Origin: Sulfitobacter mediterraneus
GTDB taxonomy: Bacteria; Pseudomonadota; Alphaproteobacteria; Rhodobacterales; Rhodobacteraceae
Assembly: GCF_016801775.1 (NCBI RefSeq)
Contig: NZ_CP069004.1
Location: forward strand, 2,604,001 to 2,668,000
Reading direction: 5' to 3'
Length of the DNA: 64,000 nt
Below are positions 1-10,165 of this stretch, piece by piece. A program made the position numbers and the translations under genes. Below the pieces are notes generated by a model that worked only from the letters and a program-made list of their open reading frames with translations, was not told the DNA's origin and searched no databases. Each line of letters opens with the position of its first letter. Within the stretch, counting starts at the first letter, position 1.

Positions 1-1868
1 GCCTGTGCTTGCGCTGCGTCTCTCAGAACAGTCTCTAACAAGGCCAAGGCGCTGTCTTGATCCCCAAAATCCTTTGGACCATCAGCCAGATGCACTCGGT
101 ACTTTCCTTCGCTGGGCGATGTGACCGTTCCGCTTTGCCGCATCGTGACGCGCCCGACAACCGCCCCGATTGCGTTTGCCACGCCCGCATGCTCAGGCAA
201 GATCATGCGCGTGCCTAATCGCTCTCCTACCGCAGGGTAATAGCTCGGCGCAGAGGCGCCAAGACCCACAACATCCACCGCCAACCCCGTGTTCAATCGC
301 ACCAAACCTTGATGCCCTGACATGCCCCGTTGCATCAAAACATGCCGCGCCAGAATATCCGGCGCAACGTCAAATCCTGGATCTTCTTCGGCAAAAGCAG
401 TCTCTAATAGAGCCAAAGCGGTCTGATGCGTCAATTGATCAATGATCATTTGCGCAATGTCATCTTCGCTGTTGGACAGCACATCACCAGCGCCGGTCCG
501 CCGCCGCCCGAACAAGCGCAAGGCCTTGCGGGCCGCGCCAGTGTCCCATTCCATCACCCGGCCCAAAACATGGCTGGCATCTGACGGCGTCACTCCGGCA
601 ATCTGGATTTGTCCACGCTCCACCAGCCGTTTGAGCGCGCCCAGTTCGACCCGCGACCGAATGATATCACCCAGAGGGTGCACCTGATTGCCAATTCGTT
701 CCAACAGCGCCAGTTCGCGCGTGCCGAGACCCTCTTTGGTCTGCCCTGCAACCGCCCGCACAAAACGCGCATCATGCTCGCCCGGGGCCACGCTGCGCAA
801 TTGCGAATCCAGCGCGGCATGTACAACATCCGGCGCATCGACGGCGATCAAGGAAATCGGCAAAACGCGGCGCGGGCCCAGTGTCACCCCGCCTTGCAAC
901 CCTTCGGATTGAAAATGCACCTCGCTGTCCCCGCCAAGCCCGGTGGTGCGCATCGCAACAGCTTCGACCATCGTGCGATAGGGGCCAACCCGCGCCCCGG
1001 CAGGGTCAATCTGAGGCTTTCCGCCCTTGATTAGAGCCACATCCGTGGTCGTTCCACCAATGTCGCTGACCAAGGCATGATCCACACCCGTCATCCAACG
1101 CGCTCCAACGATCGAAGCCGCTGGGCCACTCAAGATCGTCTCAATGGGACGTTCCCGAGCCTGTCCTGAGGAAATAAGCGCGCCGTCCCCGCGCACCACC
1201 ATGAGAGGCGCAGTGGTACCGATCTGCTGCAGCACATCTTCTGCCCGCCCGATCAGCCGGTCAATCATACCAATCAACCGGGCATTCAAAACCGCAGTCA
1301 TCGCGCGTTTGGGACCGTTCAACTTGGCCGACAATTGATGCGACGACGACACAGGCTTGCCCGTTATCTCAGCCACCAATTGCGCCGCGCGAAGCTCATG
1401 CGCCGGATTTCGCGTGGCAAATTGACTGGCGACAGCGAAACCGCTGACATCACTCTTATGTGTCTCTAAAAAGCTGACGAGAGCCGCCTCATCAAGCGGT
1501 TGCGCCTCACCGCCGGCGTGGTTATGCCCGCCCGACAAGACCAACGCCGGGTCCCCCTTGAGCGCCTCGGCCAGTCCGTGCGCCTCAAGATCGCGCGCCC
1601 GAAAGCCGATGTAGATCAGGGCGACGCGGCCGCCTTGCCCTTCGACCAAAGCATTGGTGGCCAGTGTGGTGGACAGGGACGCCAGCGCAATTTCTTCAGG
1701 TGCAATCTGGGCCGTTTCGAGCACAGACCGGACCGCATTGCCAACACCAATGGCCAGATCCTGCCGGGTGGTTAACGACTTGGCCGAAGCGATCACCGTG
1801 GTCTCATCCCGGACCAGAACCGCATCCGTGTACGTCCCACCCGTATCTACGCCCAATAGCACCGCCAT
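1..1868 (-). CDS. Hydantoinase/oxoprolinase family protein (HyuA-like), 3' end outside window
   Basis: About 622 codons are open from the ATG at 1868 to the window edge, so the C-terminus is missing. The N-terminus reads MAVLLGVDTGGTYTDAV, the ATP-binding phosphate-1 loop of the hydantoinase A/5-oxoprolinase family. An internal DIGGTTTDVALI segment is the second phosphate-binding loop of the ASKHA fold. A GGGAGAGG ribosome binding site lies just upstream of the ATG. The family opens hydantoin, oxoproline or acetophenone-type substrates with ATP. Which substrate applies cannot be read from sequence, and the usual HyuB partner would lie outside the window. Confidence 0.85.
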   Translation of the reverse strand, partial: MAVLLGVDTGGTYTDAVLVRDETTVIASAKSLTTRQDLAIGVGNAVRSVLETAQIAPEEIALASLSTTLATNALVEGQGGRVALIYIGFRARDLEAHGLAEALKGDPALVLSGGHNHAGGEAQPLDEAALVSFLETHKSDVSGFAVASQFATRNPAHELRAAQLVAEITGKPVSSSHQLSAKLNGPKRAMTAVLNARLIGMIDRLIGRAEDVLQQIGTTAPLMVVRGDGALISSGQARERPIETILSGPAASIVGARWMTGVDHALVSDIGGTTTDVALIKGGKPQIDPAGARVGPYRTMVEAVAMRTTGLGGDSEVHFQSEGLQGGVTLGPRRVLPISLIAVDAPDVVHAALDSQLRSVAPGEHDARFVRAVAGQTKEGLGTRELALLERIGNQVHPLGDIIRSRVELGALKRLVERGQIQIAGVTPSDASHVLGRVMEWDTGAARKALRLFGRRRTGAGDVLSNSEDDIAQMIIDQLTHQTALALLETAFAEEDPGFDVAPDILARHVLMQRGMSGHQGLVRLNTGLAVDVVGLGASAPSYYPAVGERLGTRMILPEHAGVANAIGAVVGRVTMRQSGTVTSPSEGKYRVHLADGPKDFGDQDSALALLETVLRDAAQAQ

Positions 1869-1935
1869 ACGTGCCTCTCCCTTATGTTCCAGCTAGGATT
1901 TACCGTGATAGGCGGTGGCGTCCAGCCCAATTGCG

Positions 1936-2964
1936 TCACCCGGCGGTCAACCGCGCCATCGCCCAACGGGCCGCCTCCGCCACGGTGGGATCCGCGTCGT
2001 CCCGCAATGCCGAGGCCGCAGGGTGCAGGGCCGGGACGCCGGAATTTCCGATGGCGTAAAGGACATTGCGCACAAATCGGTTTCGCCCGATCCGTTTGAT
2101 CGGCGACCCGGAAAACCGCAAACGGAATGCTGCATCGTCCAAGCTGGCCAAATCCGCCAGATCTGCAGCTTCCACATGCGCCCCATGATATCTGTCATCA
2201 CTCACCGGGGGTGCAAATTTGTTCCAAGGACAGATCGCCAGGCAATCATCACAGCCATAGATCCGGTTGCCCATCTTTTCGCGCAACTCAAGATCAACCG
2301 GCCCATCATGTTCAATTGTCAGATACGAGATGCACCGCCGCGGATCGAGCTGATAGGGGGCAACAAAGGCATCCGTTGGGCAAATATCCTGACAGGCGCG
2401 GCACGATCCGCAGTGGTCAATCTCCGGCGCATCCGCAGGCAAGTCCAGAGTGGTGAATACAGACCCTAGAAAGCCCCAGTTTCCCCACTCCCGGCTCAAG
2501 ACATTGGTGTGTTTACCTTGCCAGCCCAGTCCCGATGCCTGCGCCAATGCCTTTTCCGGAACCGGGGCAGTGTCGACAAACACCTTCACCTCGCATGGCT
2601 CTTGTTCAATCAACCACCGCGCCAATCGTTTCAGTCGTTTCTTGACCACATCATGATAGTCGCGCCCCTGCGCATAGACCGATATCGCGGCCTTTTCAGG
2701 ATGCTCCAGTACGGCCAGTGGATCTTGTTCCGGCGCATAGGATTCGGCCAGCATAATCACTGTCTTGGCCTCGGGCCAAAGGGCAGCAGGATTGCCGCGC
2801 CAATGCATCCGTTCTTCCATCCAGCCCATCTGCCCATGATAGCCCGCAGCAACAAACGCCGCCAATCTGTCCGGCATTTCGGGCACATCCCAGGGTTTGC
2901 ACAACCGACAGCTCACAAACCCCTCGGTCAGAGCCTGATCCACCAATCGTGCTTTCAGATCCAT
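1936..2964 (-). CDS. queG: Epoxyqueuosine reductase QueG
   Basis: 342 residues, the normal length for QueG, the cobalamin- and iron-sulfur-dependent enzyme that reduces epoxyqueuosine to queuosine in tRNA. Two ferredoxin-like clusters are visible: [16 protein letters not shown], then [11 protein letters not shown]. The C-terminus has the HEAT-like RNA-binding segment ([19 protein letters not shown]). The reading frame stays open to 3204, but those extra 80 codons run into the neighbouring glutathione S-transferase gene and are not QueG-like. The ATG at 2964 ([10 protein letters not shown]) is therefore used. It follows the GST gene on the same strand with a 61-base gap. Confidence 0.93.
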   Translation of the reverse strand: MDLKARLVDQALTEGFVSCRLCKPWDVPEMPDRLAAFVAAGYHGQMGWMEERMHWRGNPAALWPEAKTVIMLAESYAPEQDPLAVLEHPEKAAISVYAQGRDYHDVVKKRLKRLARWLIEQEPCEVKVFVDTAPVPEKALAQASGLGWQGKHTNVLSREWGNWGFLGSVFTTLDLPADAPEIDHCGSCRACQDICPTDAFVAPYQLDPRRCISYLTIEHDGPVDLELREKMGNRIYGCDDCLAICPWNKFAPPVSDDRYHGAHVEAADLADLASLDDAAFRLRFSGSPIKRIGRNRFVRNVLYAIGNSGVPALHPAASALRDDADPTVAEAARWAMARLTAG

Positions 2965-2996
2965 ATTGCTTTCTGGCCTTAAATATTCTCGGGGGT

Positions 2997-3017
2997 CCGG
3001 GGGCAGACAGCCCCCGG
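2997..3017 (-). terminator. Strong GC hairpin between GST gene and queG
   Basis: An 8-bp perfect stem, CCGGGGGC / GCCCCCGG, encloses the loop AGACA and starts 9 bases past the GST stop codon. There is no clean T-run after it on the minus strand. It may be a weak terminator or an mRNA-stabilising hairpin between the two genes. Confidence 0.45.
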
Positions 3018-3025
3018 CGCGACGC

Positions 3026-3691
3026 TCAGAAATCCAGGTTGTTGTAATGCGCGGGCGGGGGGAAACCGGGCATCTGATCAGCCAGAATAGAGCGGAACGC
3101 AGGCCGTGATTTGATCTTGGCGTACCAGTCCTTGACGATCTCGCTGCGATTCCAATCCACGTCAGAAATGTAATCAAGTGATGACAGATGTGCCGCAGCG
3201 GCAAAATCGGCTAGGCTCATCTTATCCCCTGCCAACCAGCGCCGGTGATCGAGCAGCCACGCCATATAATCCAGATGATATTTTATCGCCTTGGCTCCCG
3301 CTTTGACATTGCTGCTGTCGGGATAGCCTTGCTTCATTACCTTTTTGTTCACCCGCTCATAAAGCAGCTTCGACGTGACCTCGGCATGGAATTTGTCGTC
3401 AAACCAACTGACAAGCCGCCGCACCTCAAGGCGCTGTACAGGATCGCTTGGCAAAAGTGACGGCTCAGGCCGGGTCTCTTCGATATACTCGCAGATCGGC
3501 GCACTTTCGGACATCATGATCCCGTCCAGCCGCAGCACCGGCACCTTGCCTGCCGGATTGCGGCGCATGAAATCAGGATCCTGTTCCCAATAGCGCTCCT
3601 CCACCAGTTCCACTTCAATCTTTTTCTCTGCGAGGCTCAGACGCACTTTGCGGCAGAAAGGGGAAAGAGGGACATGAAACAAGCGAGCCAT
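3026..3691 (-). CDS. Glutathione S-transferase family protein
   Basis: 221 residues. The N-terminal thioredoxin-fold half has the [11 protein letters not shown] start helix, where the Ser/Cys is the expected thiol-activating residue. It is followed by the cis-proline GKVPVL and the glutathione-contacting [10 protein letters not shown] segment. The C-terminal half is the all-helical GST domain ([22 protein letters not shown]). It probably conjugates glutathione to or from electrophiles in the cytoplasm; the substrate class is unknown. It lies upstream of queG on the same strand. Confidence 0.9.
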   Translation of the reverse strand: MARLFHVPLSPFCRKVRLSLAEKKIEVELVEERYWEQDPDFMRRNPAGKVPVLRLDGIMMSESAPICEYIEETRPEPSLLPSDPVQRLEVRRLVSWFDDKFHAEVTSKLLYERVNKKVMKQGYPDSSNVKAGAKAIKYHLDYMAWLLDHRRWLAGDKMSLADFAAAAHLSSLDYISDVDWNRSEIVKDWYAKIKSRPAFRSILADQMPGFPPPAHYNNLDF

Positions 3692-3749
3692 TACTAAGAT
3701 CCGATAATTTGGGGTTGGTTTCTTTCAATGCCCGTTAAGCGTGCTGTTT

Positions 3750-4478
3750 TCAACTCTCGAAACATGCAGCACGCCCATCCCTGCTGATTGTTGCCGCTCC
3801 GTCTCGGACCTGCGCTGCGCGTTTTTTTACATAGGCGCCGGGTTTTGAGGCTGATCGGCTTTTGGGCGAGGGCAGCACCGCAGCAAGTCTCGCTGCCTGG
3901 CTTGCAGACAGATCGGCGGCGGTCACACCAAAATAATGCTGGGCCGCAGCTTCAACGCCAAAAACCCCCTCATCAAACTCGGCAATGTTCAAATAGACTT
4001 CCAGAATGCGCCGCTTGGACCATATCGCCTCAACCAAAGGGGTCAAAGCCGTCTCCATCGCTTTGCGCAGCCATGCGCGACCATGCCACAGGTAAACATT
4101 CTTGACTGTTTGCTGGCTGATGGTAGAGGCCCCGCGCGACGACCCATCCGCAATAGCCAGCTTGATCGCAGCCAGATCGAACCCCCAGTGATGGCAATAG
4201 TTGGCGTCCTCTGCCGCCACAGCCGACCGCGCCATGACAGGCGCGATACGTTCCATCGGCACCCAAGTTTGGTTGATTTTGCCCAGCCTGCGCCCTTCAG
4301 AGATCATGTAAATATTCGTGGGCGGATCAAAGACCGCAAACAAAACAACAATTCCGACAGCAAAGAGAAAAACCCCTGAAATACTGCGCAGAATGAATCG
4401 TCTTATCCGCTGTCGCAAACTGCGCTGCGGCGGTTTTTTCTTTTTGGGTTTGGTTTTTTTCTGCGTCGGTTTTGCCAT
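3750..4478 (-). CDS. mtgA: Monofunctional biosynthetic peptidoglycan transglycosylase
   Basis: 242 residues from the ATG at 4478; a TTG six bases upstream is less likely. A basic Lys/Pro-rich cytoplasmic tail is followed by one membrane helix (residues about 30-50, ISGVFLFAVGIVVLFAVF). The GT51 domain then shows the catalytic-Glu motif EDANYCHHWGFD, GASTISQQTVKN and the KRRILEVYLNIAEF motif. It polymerises lipid II into glycan strands at the inner membrane. The Hint-protein gene lies upstream with a 47-base gap. Confidence 0.92.
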   Translation of the reverse strand: MAKPTQKKTKPKKKKPPQRSLRQRIRRFILRSISGVFLFAVGIVVLFAVFDPPTNIYMISEGRRLGKINQTWVPMERIAPVMARSAVAAEDANYCHHWGFDLAAIKLAIADGSSRGASTISQQTVKNVYLWHGRAWLRKAMETALTPLVEAIWSKRRILEVYLNIAEFDEGVFGVEAAAQHYFGVTAADLSASQAARLAAVLPSPKSRSASKPGAYVKKRAAQVRDGAATISRDGRAACFES

Positions 4479-4525
4479 CCCCAATCTATAGGGGTGCAGC
4501 CGGACTTTGTGAACGCCGCCGCGCC

Positions 4526-5461
4526 TTATTGCAGCAGATGCGGATGCCCTTGCAGGATCTGCGCATCACGCCCGCGCAGGACACAACGTGCCGTCTGCAT
4601 GTCGTCAGTGGTCAAATCCGCTGCATCAGGAAACAACATTAACAGCTCCTCTCGCGCAGCCAGATCTTCCATATCCCTTACATGGCCGGGAAAGAAGCTT
4701 TCTGATGGAACACCCTGACCAAACACCAGCTCGTGCTGATCAAACACCAGATGTATATATTCCACCATGCCGCCAGTGACCTGCCGGATCGTATCGCCGT
4801 TGACCAGATGTTTGGCCGCGACGAGCACCTCATCCACACCAAAGTACATCTCGGCCTGCCAACCGGTGATCAACATCCGGTGCTGGGGTGAAACGGTCAG
4901 CGGGGCATCATTGCCGATAGAGCCAGCAGCAAACCGGATTGGCGCAACATCGCCCGCCGCCCGAAAAGTGCCACGCAAGATGTAACGGATCGGCTGCGCG
5001 CTGTGATCTGCAGTAGAGACCAGATCACCCACCTCCAGAGTCTCGATCAAACAATCCCCATCTGGCGTCCGGATCATGGTTCCGGGTGTGAAACACGTGG
5101 GCCCAGTGTTGGCCACCGGCATCTGCGTGCTGTTGGTGACATAGGTCGAGCTTACGAACGTCCCGTTTTGTAACACCTGTCCATCTGTCGGGGTAAAGAC
5201 GGCTGGCAGCCCTCCGTCAAGATAGAATGTGGTTCCCGTGTAGGTCACATTGCCAATACCCGGCACGTTGATTGTCACTGAATCGTTCTGCCATACAGAG
5301 ATGACCTGTGTACCTTCGAAGGTGTCGCCAACGTTCGGCTGGATCAATCCATCATCATTGCCGTCCGTAAATGTCTGACGGGTGAAAGAAACAGGTGTAC
5401 CCGACGCGGGCGGGTTGCCCGGGTCGATCGTGTAGAACTGATCCTTGTAAGACGTCGGCAT
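4526..5461 (-). CDS. Hint-domain (Hedgehog/intein-type) protein
   Basis: 311 residues from ATG 5461 (MPTSYKDQFYTIDPGNPP, a start seen in Rhodobacterales Hint proteins); a TTG at 5485 is the alternative. Residues 1-120 form a repeat-poor, beta-rich, Thr/Asn/Gly-rich region without a signal peptide. At Cys123 a Hint domain begins (CFTPGTMIRTPDGDCLIETL), with SPQHRMLITG as the expected His block. No C-terminal Asn/extein junction is obvious. Hint domains of this group are thought to self-process or to be exported by type I systems, but the role here is unknown. Confidence 0.85.
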   Translation of the reverse strand: MPTSYKDQFYTIDPGNPPASGTPVSFTRQTFTDGNDDGLIQPNVGDTFEGTQVISVWQNDSVTINVPGIGNVTYTGTTFYLDGGLPAVFTPTDGQVLQNGTFVSSTYVTNSTQMPVANTGPTCFTPGTMIRTPDGDCLIETLEVGDLVSTADHSAQPIRYILRGTFRAAGDVAPIRFAAGSIGNDAPLTVSPQHRMLITGWQAEMYFGVDEVLVAAKHLVNGDTIRQVTGGMVEYIHLVFDQHELVFGQGVPSESFFPGHVRDMEDLAAREELLMLFPDAADLTTDDMQTARCVLRGRDAQILQGHPHLLQ

Positions 5462-5578
5462 AGCGAGATCCAGATTGCGTAACAATCGAGACTCTGCGCT
5501 TCAATCCGGTTCGAATTAGGTCAAAAGTTTAGTCAAATGTGTCAAAAAATGTTCGAGAAAAGGCGGGTTTTGTGATCT

Positions 5579-5612
5579 CCCCTACGCGAAAACCATGGAT
5601 TTCGCGTAGGGG
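5579..5612. terminator. 13-bp perfect hairpin downstream of gltB
   Basis: The arms at 5579-5591 and 5600-5612 (CCCCTACGCGAAA and its complement) enclose an 8-base loop. On the plus strand the hairpin is followed by TTGTTTTT, while both flanking genes run on the minus strand. On the minus strand it is preceded by an A-tract and lacks a U-tail. It probably ends or protects the gltB transcript, but the polarity is unexpected. Confidence 0.55.
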
Positions 5613-5632
5613 TTGTTTTTGCAAGAAAGCCC

Positions 5633-8600
5633 TTATTCTGCTGGCATTGCGGCGTCTTCATAGCCAAGAGGTGCAGGCAGATGAGGCAGCATTTCCTTGG
5701 GGCAAATCTGAATGAAATTGTGGCGCTCGGTCTCCCAGTGCTGAAGAATTTCTGCGGCTTTGCGGCTTCCGGTTTCTGCAAGATGTTGCTCCAGCAGCTC
5801 TTCGAGAATCACTTGCCAATGATCTACAGACACCGGTCCAACCACAATTGTCTCGCGGTTCATCAGGGGCAAGGCTTGCCCGTCAGGATCATAAAGATAG
5901 GCCATGCCACCCGTCATCCCGGCGGCAAAGTTGGCTCCGACTTCACCCAGGATAACGGCCACACCGCCTGTCATATACTCGCAGCCGTTGCTGCCACAGC
6001 CCTCAATGACCACTTTGGCACCGGAGTTGCGCACAGCAAACCGTTCGCCGGCTCGGCCCGCCGCAAACAGATAGCCTGCGGTCGCACCATAGAGCACGGT
6101 ATTGCCGATGATCGTATTCTCGGACGCCACAACCGGACTGGACATGGGCGGACGCACGACAATCGTGCCGCCCGACAGGCCCTTGCCGACATAGTCGTTG
6201 GCATCGCCTGACACCTCAAGCTTGAGCCCCGGCGCGATGAACGCACCAAGGGATTGCCCGGCAGAACCGGTCAGCTTGACCGTCAAGTGATCACGTTGCA
6301 GGGCGTTGTTCATCCCAAATTTGCGGACAATGTGGCTGGATATGCGGGTGCCGACCGTTCGGTGGGTGTTCTGTACCGCATAGCTCAACTGCATCTTCTC
6401 GCCATCTTCCAGGAATCGCGCGGCGTCACGCACGATCTGCGCGTCAAGCGTATCCAGAACCGCATTGCGCGGCTTGTCACGGTCATAGACGTTGTTGTGC
6501 GCGCCATCGACAGTGATCAACAGCGGGTTCAGATCCAGATCATCCAGATGCGCCGAACCACGGCTGACCTGCGTGAGCAAATCCGCACGTCCGATCACGT
6601 CATCCAAAGACCGCGCACCGATGCTGGCCAGAATTTCGCGCACTTCACTGGCGTAGAAGGTAATCAGGTTTACAACCTTGTCCGCATTCCCGGTAAACTT
6701 GTCGCGCAACGCCTCATCCTGGGTACAGACACCCACGGGGCAGGTATTGCTCTGACACTGGCGCACCATGATACAGCCCATGGCAATCAATGCGGCGGTG
6801 CCGATACCGTATTCTTCGGCGCCCAGCATCGCGGCCATCACAATATCGCGGCCCGTGCGCAGCCCGCCATCCGTCCGCAGGGTCACACGATCCCGCAGGT
6901 TGTTCATCGACAGAACCTGATGTGCCTCTGTCAGGCCCATTTCCCACGGCAGACCCGCATATTTGATCGAGGTCGCGGGGGACGCACCTGTGCCACCGTT
7001 GTGACCGGAAATCAGGATGATGTCCGCCTTGGCTTTGGCCACACCTGCCGCGATGGTCCCAACACCAGACGAGGCAACCAGTTTCACCGTCACCTTGCAG
7101 CGCGGGTTGATCTGTTTGAGATCATAGATCAGTTGCGCAAGGTCTTCGATGGAATAGATGTCGTGGTGCGGCGGCGGTGAAATCAAGGTTACACCCTTGG
7201 TCGAATGCCGCAGACGCGCGATCAGATCTGTCACCTTCATGCCGGGCAGCTGACCACCCTCGCCGGGCTTGGCACCTTGGGCGACCTTGATCTCAAGCTC
7301 TTCACATTGGTTTAGATATTCCGCGGTCACACCAAAACGGCCCGATGCCACCTGTTTGATCTTGGCACTTGGGTTGTCGCCATTTGGCTCTGGCACAAAG
7401 TGCGCCGGATCTTCGCCCCCTTCACCAGAGTCGGATTTTGCCCCGATCCGGTTCATCGCGACGTTCAGAGTTTTGTGCGCCTCGGGCGACAACGCGCCAA
7501 GGCTCATCCCCGGGGTAACGAAACGCTTGCGGATCGAGGTGATGCTCTCCACCTCCTCCAGACCAATCGGCGCACCAAGTGGTTTGATATCCAGCAAATC
7601 GCGGAGATGGATCGGCGGGTTGCTTTGCATCTTGGCCGAATATTGTTTCCACATTTCATATGAGGCTCTATTGCAGGCCATTTGCAGCAAATGCATCGAG
7701 GACGCTTCCCACGCGTGGGTCTCGCCGGATTTGCGGGCCTTGTAGAAACCACCGATGGGCAAAACCACACCATCGCCCTGCCAGCCCTTGGCGTGAACGG
7801 CCTCTGCCTTGCGCTGAATTCCGGTCACACCAATGCCGCTGATACGGCTGGTCATGCCGGGGAAATATTCGGCGCACATGGCACGGGACAATCCGACCGC
7901 TTCAAAGTTCAGACCGCCGCGATAGGAGGAAATCACAGAGATCCCCATCTTCGCCATGATCTTGAGCAAACCTTGGTCAATTGCCTCGCGGTAGCGGCCA
8001 ATTGCCTGTGTTAGAGACAGATCCAACAAGCCGCGTTCAATCCGGTCGGCCAATGAATCCTCTGCCAGATAAGCGTTGACCACGGTCGCGCCACAACCAA
8101 TCAGCACGGCAAAGTAATGCGGATCAACACATTCCGCAGACCGTACATTGAGGGAGGTAAAGGTGCGCAAGCCTTTGCGGGTCAGGTGGCTATGAACCGC
8201 GCTGGTGGCGAGGATCATCGGCATCGCGGCGCGGTGCTCGTTGCTGCCTTGATCGGTCAAAACCAAATGCCCAGCGCCGGAACGCACAGCGTCTTCTGCT
8301 TCGTCTCTAATGCGGGCCAAACCTGCGCTCAGGTTGCTGCCGCCAGGCTCGAACGTGCAGTCGATGGTGACCACATCCGCGTTGAAATGGCTGAACAATT
8401 CATCAAACTGCGCATTGCCGACAAACGGGCTGTCCAACACCAAAATCTCGGTTTGGCTGCTGTCTTCGTCCAGCACGTTTTTAAGGTTTCCGAACCGCGT
8501 CTTAAGGCTCATCACCCGGAATTCACGCAGGCTGTCGATGGGCGGGTTGGTCACCTGGCTGAAGTTCTGGCGGAAGAAATGGCTTAATGGGCGATATTGC

Positions 8601-10165
8601 TTGGACAGAACCGCAGAGGGTGTGTCGTCGCCCATCGAGGCCAACGTTTCTTTGCCGTCTTCGGCCATCGGCGCGAGAATCTGTTCCAAGTCTTCGATGG
8701 AATAGCCTGCTGCCACCTGACGGCGGCGCAACTCATTCCCGGAAAACAGCGGTTTTTCCGTCACTTTGGACAGCGGCGTGTCAAGTTCGACGATTTTGCC
8801 GACCCATTCACCAAAAGGCTGTGACGCCGCCAGTTGATCCTTGACCTCTGTATCGTGGTACAATTTGCCGTCGGTCATATCGACGGCAATGATTTGACCG
8901 GGTCCTAGCGCCCCTTTGAAGGTCACATTTGCTTCGTCCAACGGCACCATGCCCGCCTCGGACCCGGCAATCAGCATCCCATCAGCGGTGACCACGTAGC
9001 GCATCGGACGCAGCCCATTCCGGTCGAGGCCGGCGCACACCCAGCGGCCATCGGTCATCGCCAATGCAGCAGGACCATCCCAAGGTTCCATTACGGAGTT
9101 GCAATAGGAATACATGTCGCGCCACGCCTGCGGCAGCTCAACCGCTTGCTTGGACCAGCTTTCCGGCACCAGCATGGTTTTTGCCATTGGCGCATTACGA
9201 CCGGCGCGCACCAATGCCTCGAAAACAGAGTCTAATGCGGCAGAGTCCGAAGATCCGGCAGGAACAATGGGTTTGATATCCTCTGCCATGTCGCCAAAGG
9301 CATTCGATGCCATTCGGATCTCGTGCGATTTCATCCAGTTCAAGTTGCCGCGCAGCGTGTTGATTTCACCGTTGTGCGCCAACATGCGGAACGGCTGTGC
9401 CAGCCACCACTGCGGGAAGGTGTTGGTTGAATAACGCTGGTGATAGATCGCAAAGGCGCTGACGAAACGGTCGTCTTTCAGGTCCGGATAGAACTCTGCA
9501 ACCTGCTCGGCCAGCATCATGCCTTTATAAATGATCGACCGGCAGGACAGCGACGCCAGATAGAGCGTCGGCACATGCGCGGCGCTGGCCGCTTTTTCAA
9601 TCCGGCGGCGGATCACATAAAGTTCGCGCTCAAAGGTTTCCTCATCCACACCCTTGGTGTTTGAAATCAGAATTTGTTCGATCTCAGGACGGGTCGCGTT
9701 GGCCTTTTCGCCCAAGACCGAAACATCAACGGGCACATGGCGCCAACCATAGATGTAGTATCCCATGCGCAGAACTTCGGTTTCCACAATAGTCCGGCAT
9801 GTTTCCTGTGCGCCAAAATCCGTGCGGGGCAAGAACACCTGCCCAACCGCGATCATTTCGTCTTCGCGAGGCGTATGGCCGGTACGGCGCACCTGATCAT
9901 AAAAGAAGGGAACCGGGATCTGCACGTGGATGCCCGCGCCATCACCGGTTTTGCCATCCGCATCCACCGCGCCGCGGTGCCAGATCGCCTTGAGCGCTTT
10001 GATTCCGTTAAGCACCACGTCACGGGACTTTTTCCCGTCAATGTTCACCACAAGACCAACGCCACAGGATGAATGCTCTTCCTCAGGGCTATAGAGGCCC
10101 TGCTCTGCCATCATCGCGCGTTTTGCTTCTTCGCGGGCCACCCATGCATCATCATATTTGGTCAT
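5633..10165 (-). CDS. gltB: Glutamate synthase (NADPH) large chain
   Basis: 1510 residues. It transfers the glutamine amide to 2-oxoglutarate, giving two glutamates, with GltD supplying electrons from NADPH. The start is ATG 10165 with AAGGAG upstream; the frame is open further, but that part lies inside the preceding gene. Residues 1-33 (ending EEEHSS) would be the propeptide cleaved before Cys34 (CGVG), the Ntn-amidotransferase nucleophile. The FMN-binding synthase barrel follows, with the 3Fe-4S cysteines in CIMVRQCQSNTCPVGVC. The C-terminal GXGXG beta-helix is present. Its ATG overlaps the upstream stop (TGATG). Confidence 0.97.
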   Translation of the reverse strand: MTKYDDAWVAREEAKRAMMAEQGLYSPEEEHSSCGVGLVVNIDGKKSRDVVLNGIKALKAIWHRGAVDADGKTGDGAGIHVQIPVPFFYDQVRRTGHTPREDEMIAVGQVFLPRTDFGAQETCRTIVETEVLRMGYYIYGWRHVPVDVSVLGEKANATRPEIEQILISNTKGVDEETFERELYVIRRRIEKAASAAHVPTLYLASLSCRSIIYKGMMLAEQVAEFYPDLKDDRFVSAFAIYHQRYSTNTFPQWWLAQPFRMLAHNGEINTLRGNLNWMKSHEIRMASNAFGDMAEDIKPIVPAGSSDSAALDSVFEALVRAGRNAPMAKTMLVPESWSKQAVELPQAWRDMYSYCNSVMEPWDGPAALAMTDGRWVCAGLDRNGLRPMRYVVTADGMLIAGSEAGMVPLDEANVTFKGALGPGQIIAVDMTDGKLYHDTEVKDQLAASQPFGEWVGKIVELDTPLSKVTEKPLFSGNELRRRQVAAGYSIEDLEQILAPMAEDGKETLASMGDDTPSAVLSKQYRPLSHFFRQNFSQVTNPPIDSLREFRVMSLKTRFGNLKNVLDEDSSQTEILVLDSPFVGNAQFDELFSHFNADVVTIDCTFEPGGSNLSAGLARIRDEAEDAVRSGAGHLVLTDQGSNEHRAAMPMILATSAVHSHLTRKGLRTFTSLNVRSAECVDPHYFAVLIGCGATVVNAYLAEDSLADRIERGLLDLSLTQAIGRYREAIDQGLLKIMAKMGISVISSYRGGLNFEAVGLSRAMCAEYFPGMTSRISGIGVTGIQRKAEAVHAKGWQGDGVVLPIGGFYKARKSGETHAWEASSMHLLQMACNRASYEMWKQYSAKMQSNPPIHLRDLLDIKPLGAPIGLEEVESITSIRKRFVTPGMSLGALSPEAHKTLNVAMNRIGAKSDSGEGGEDPAHFVPEPNGDNPSAKIKQVASGRFGVTAEYLNQCEELEIKVAQGAKPGEGGQLPGMKVTDLIARLRHSTKGVTLISPPPHHDIYSIEDLAQLIYDLKQINPRCKVTVKLVASSGVGTIAAGVAKAKADIILISGHNGGTGASPATSIKYAGLPWEMGLTEAHQVLSMNNLRDRVTLRTDGGLRTGRDIVMAAMLGAEEYGIGTAALIAMGCIMVRQCQSNTCPVGVCTQDEALRDKFTGNADKVVNLITFYASEVREILASIGARSLDDVIGRADLLTQVSRGSAHLDDLDLNPLLITVDGAHNNVYDRDKPRNAVLDTLDAQIVRDAARFLEDGEKMQLSYAVQNTHRTVGTRISSHIVRKFGMNNALQRDHLTVKLTGSAGQSLGAFIAPGLKLEVSGDANDYVGKGLSGGTIVVRPPMSSPVVASENTIIGNTVLYGATAGYLFAAGRAGERFAVRNSGAKVVIEGCGSNGCEYMTGGVAVILGEVGANFAAGMTGGMAYLYDPDGQALPLMNRETIVVGPVSVDHWQVILEELLEQHLAETGSRKAAEILQHWETERHNFIQICPKEMLPHLPAPLGYEDAAMPAE

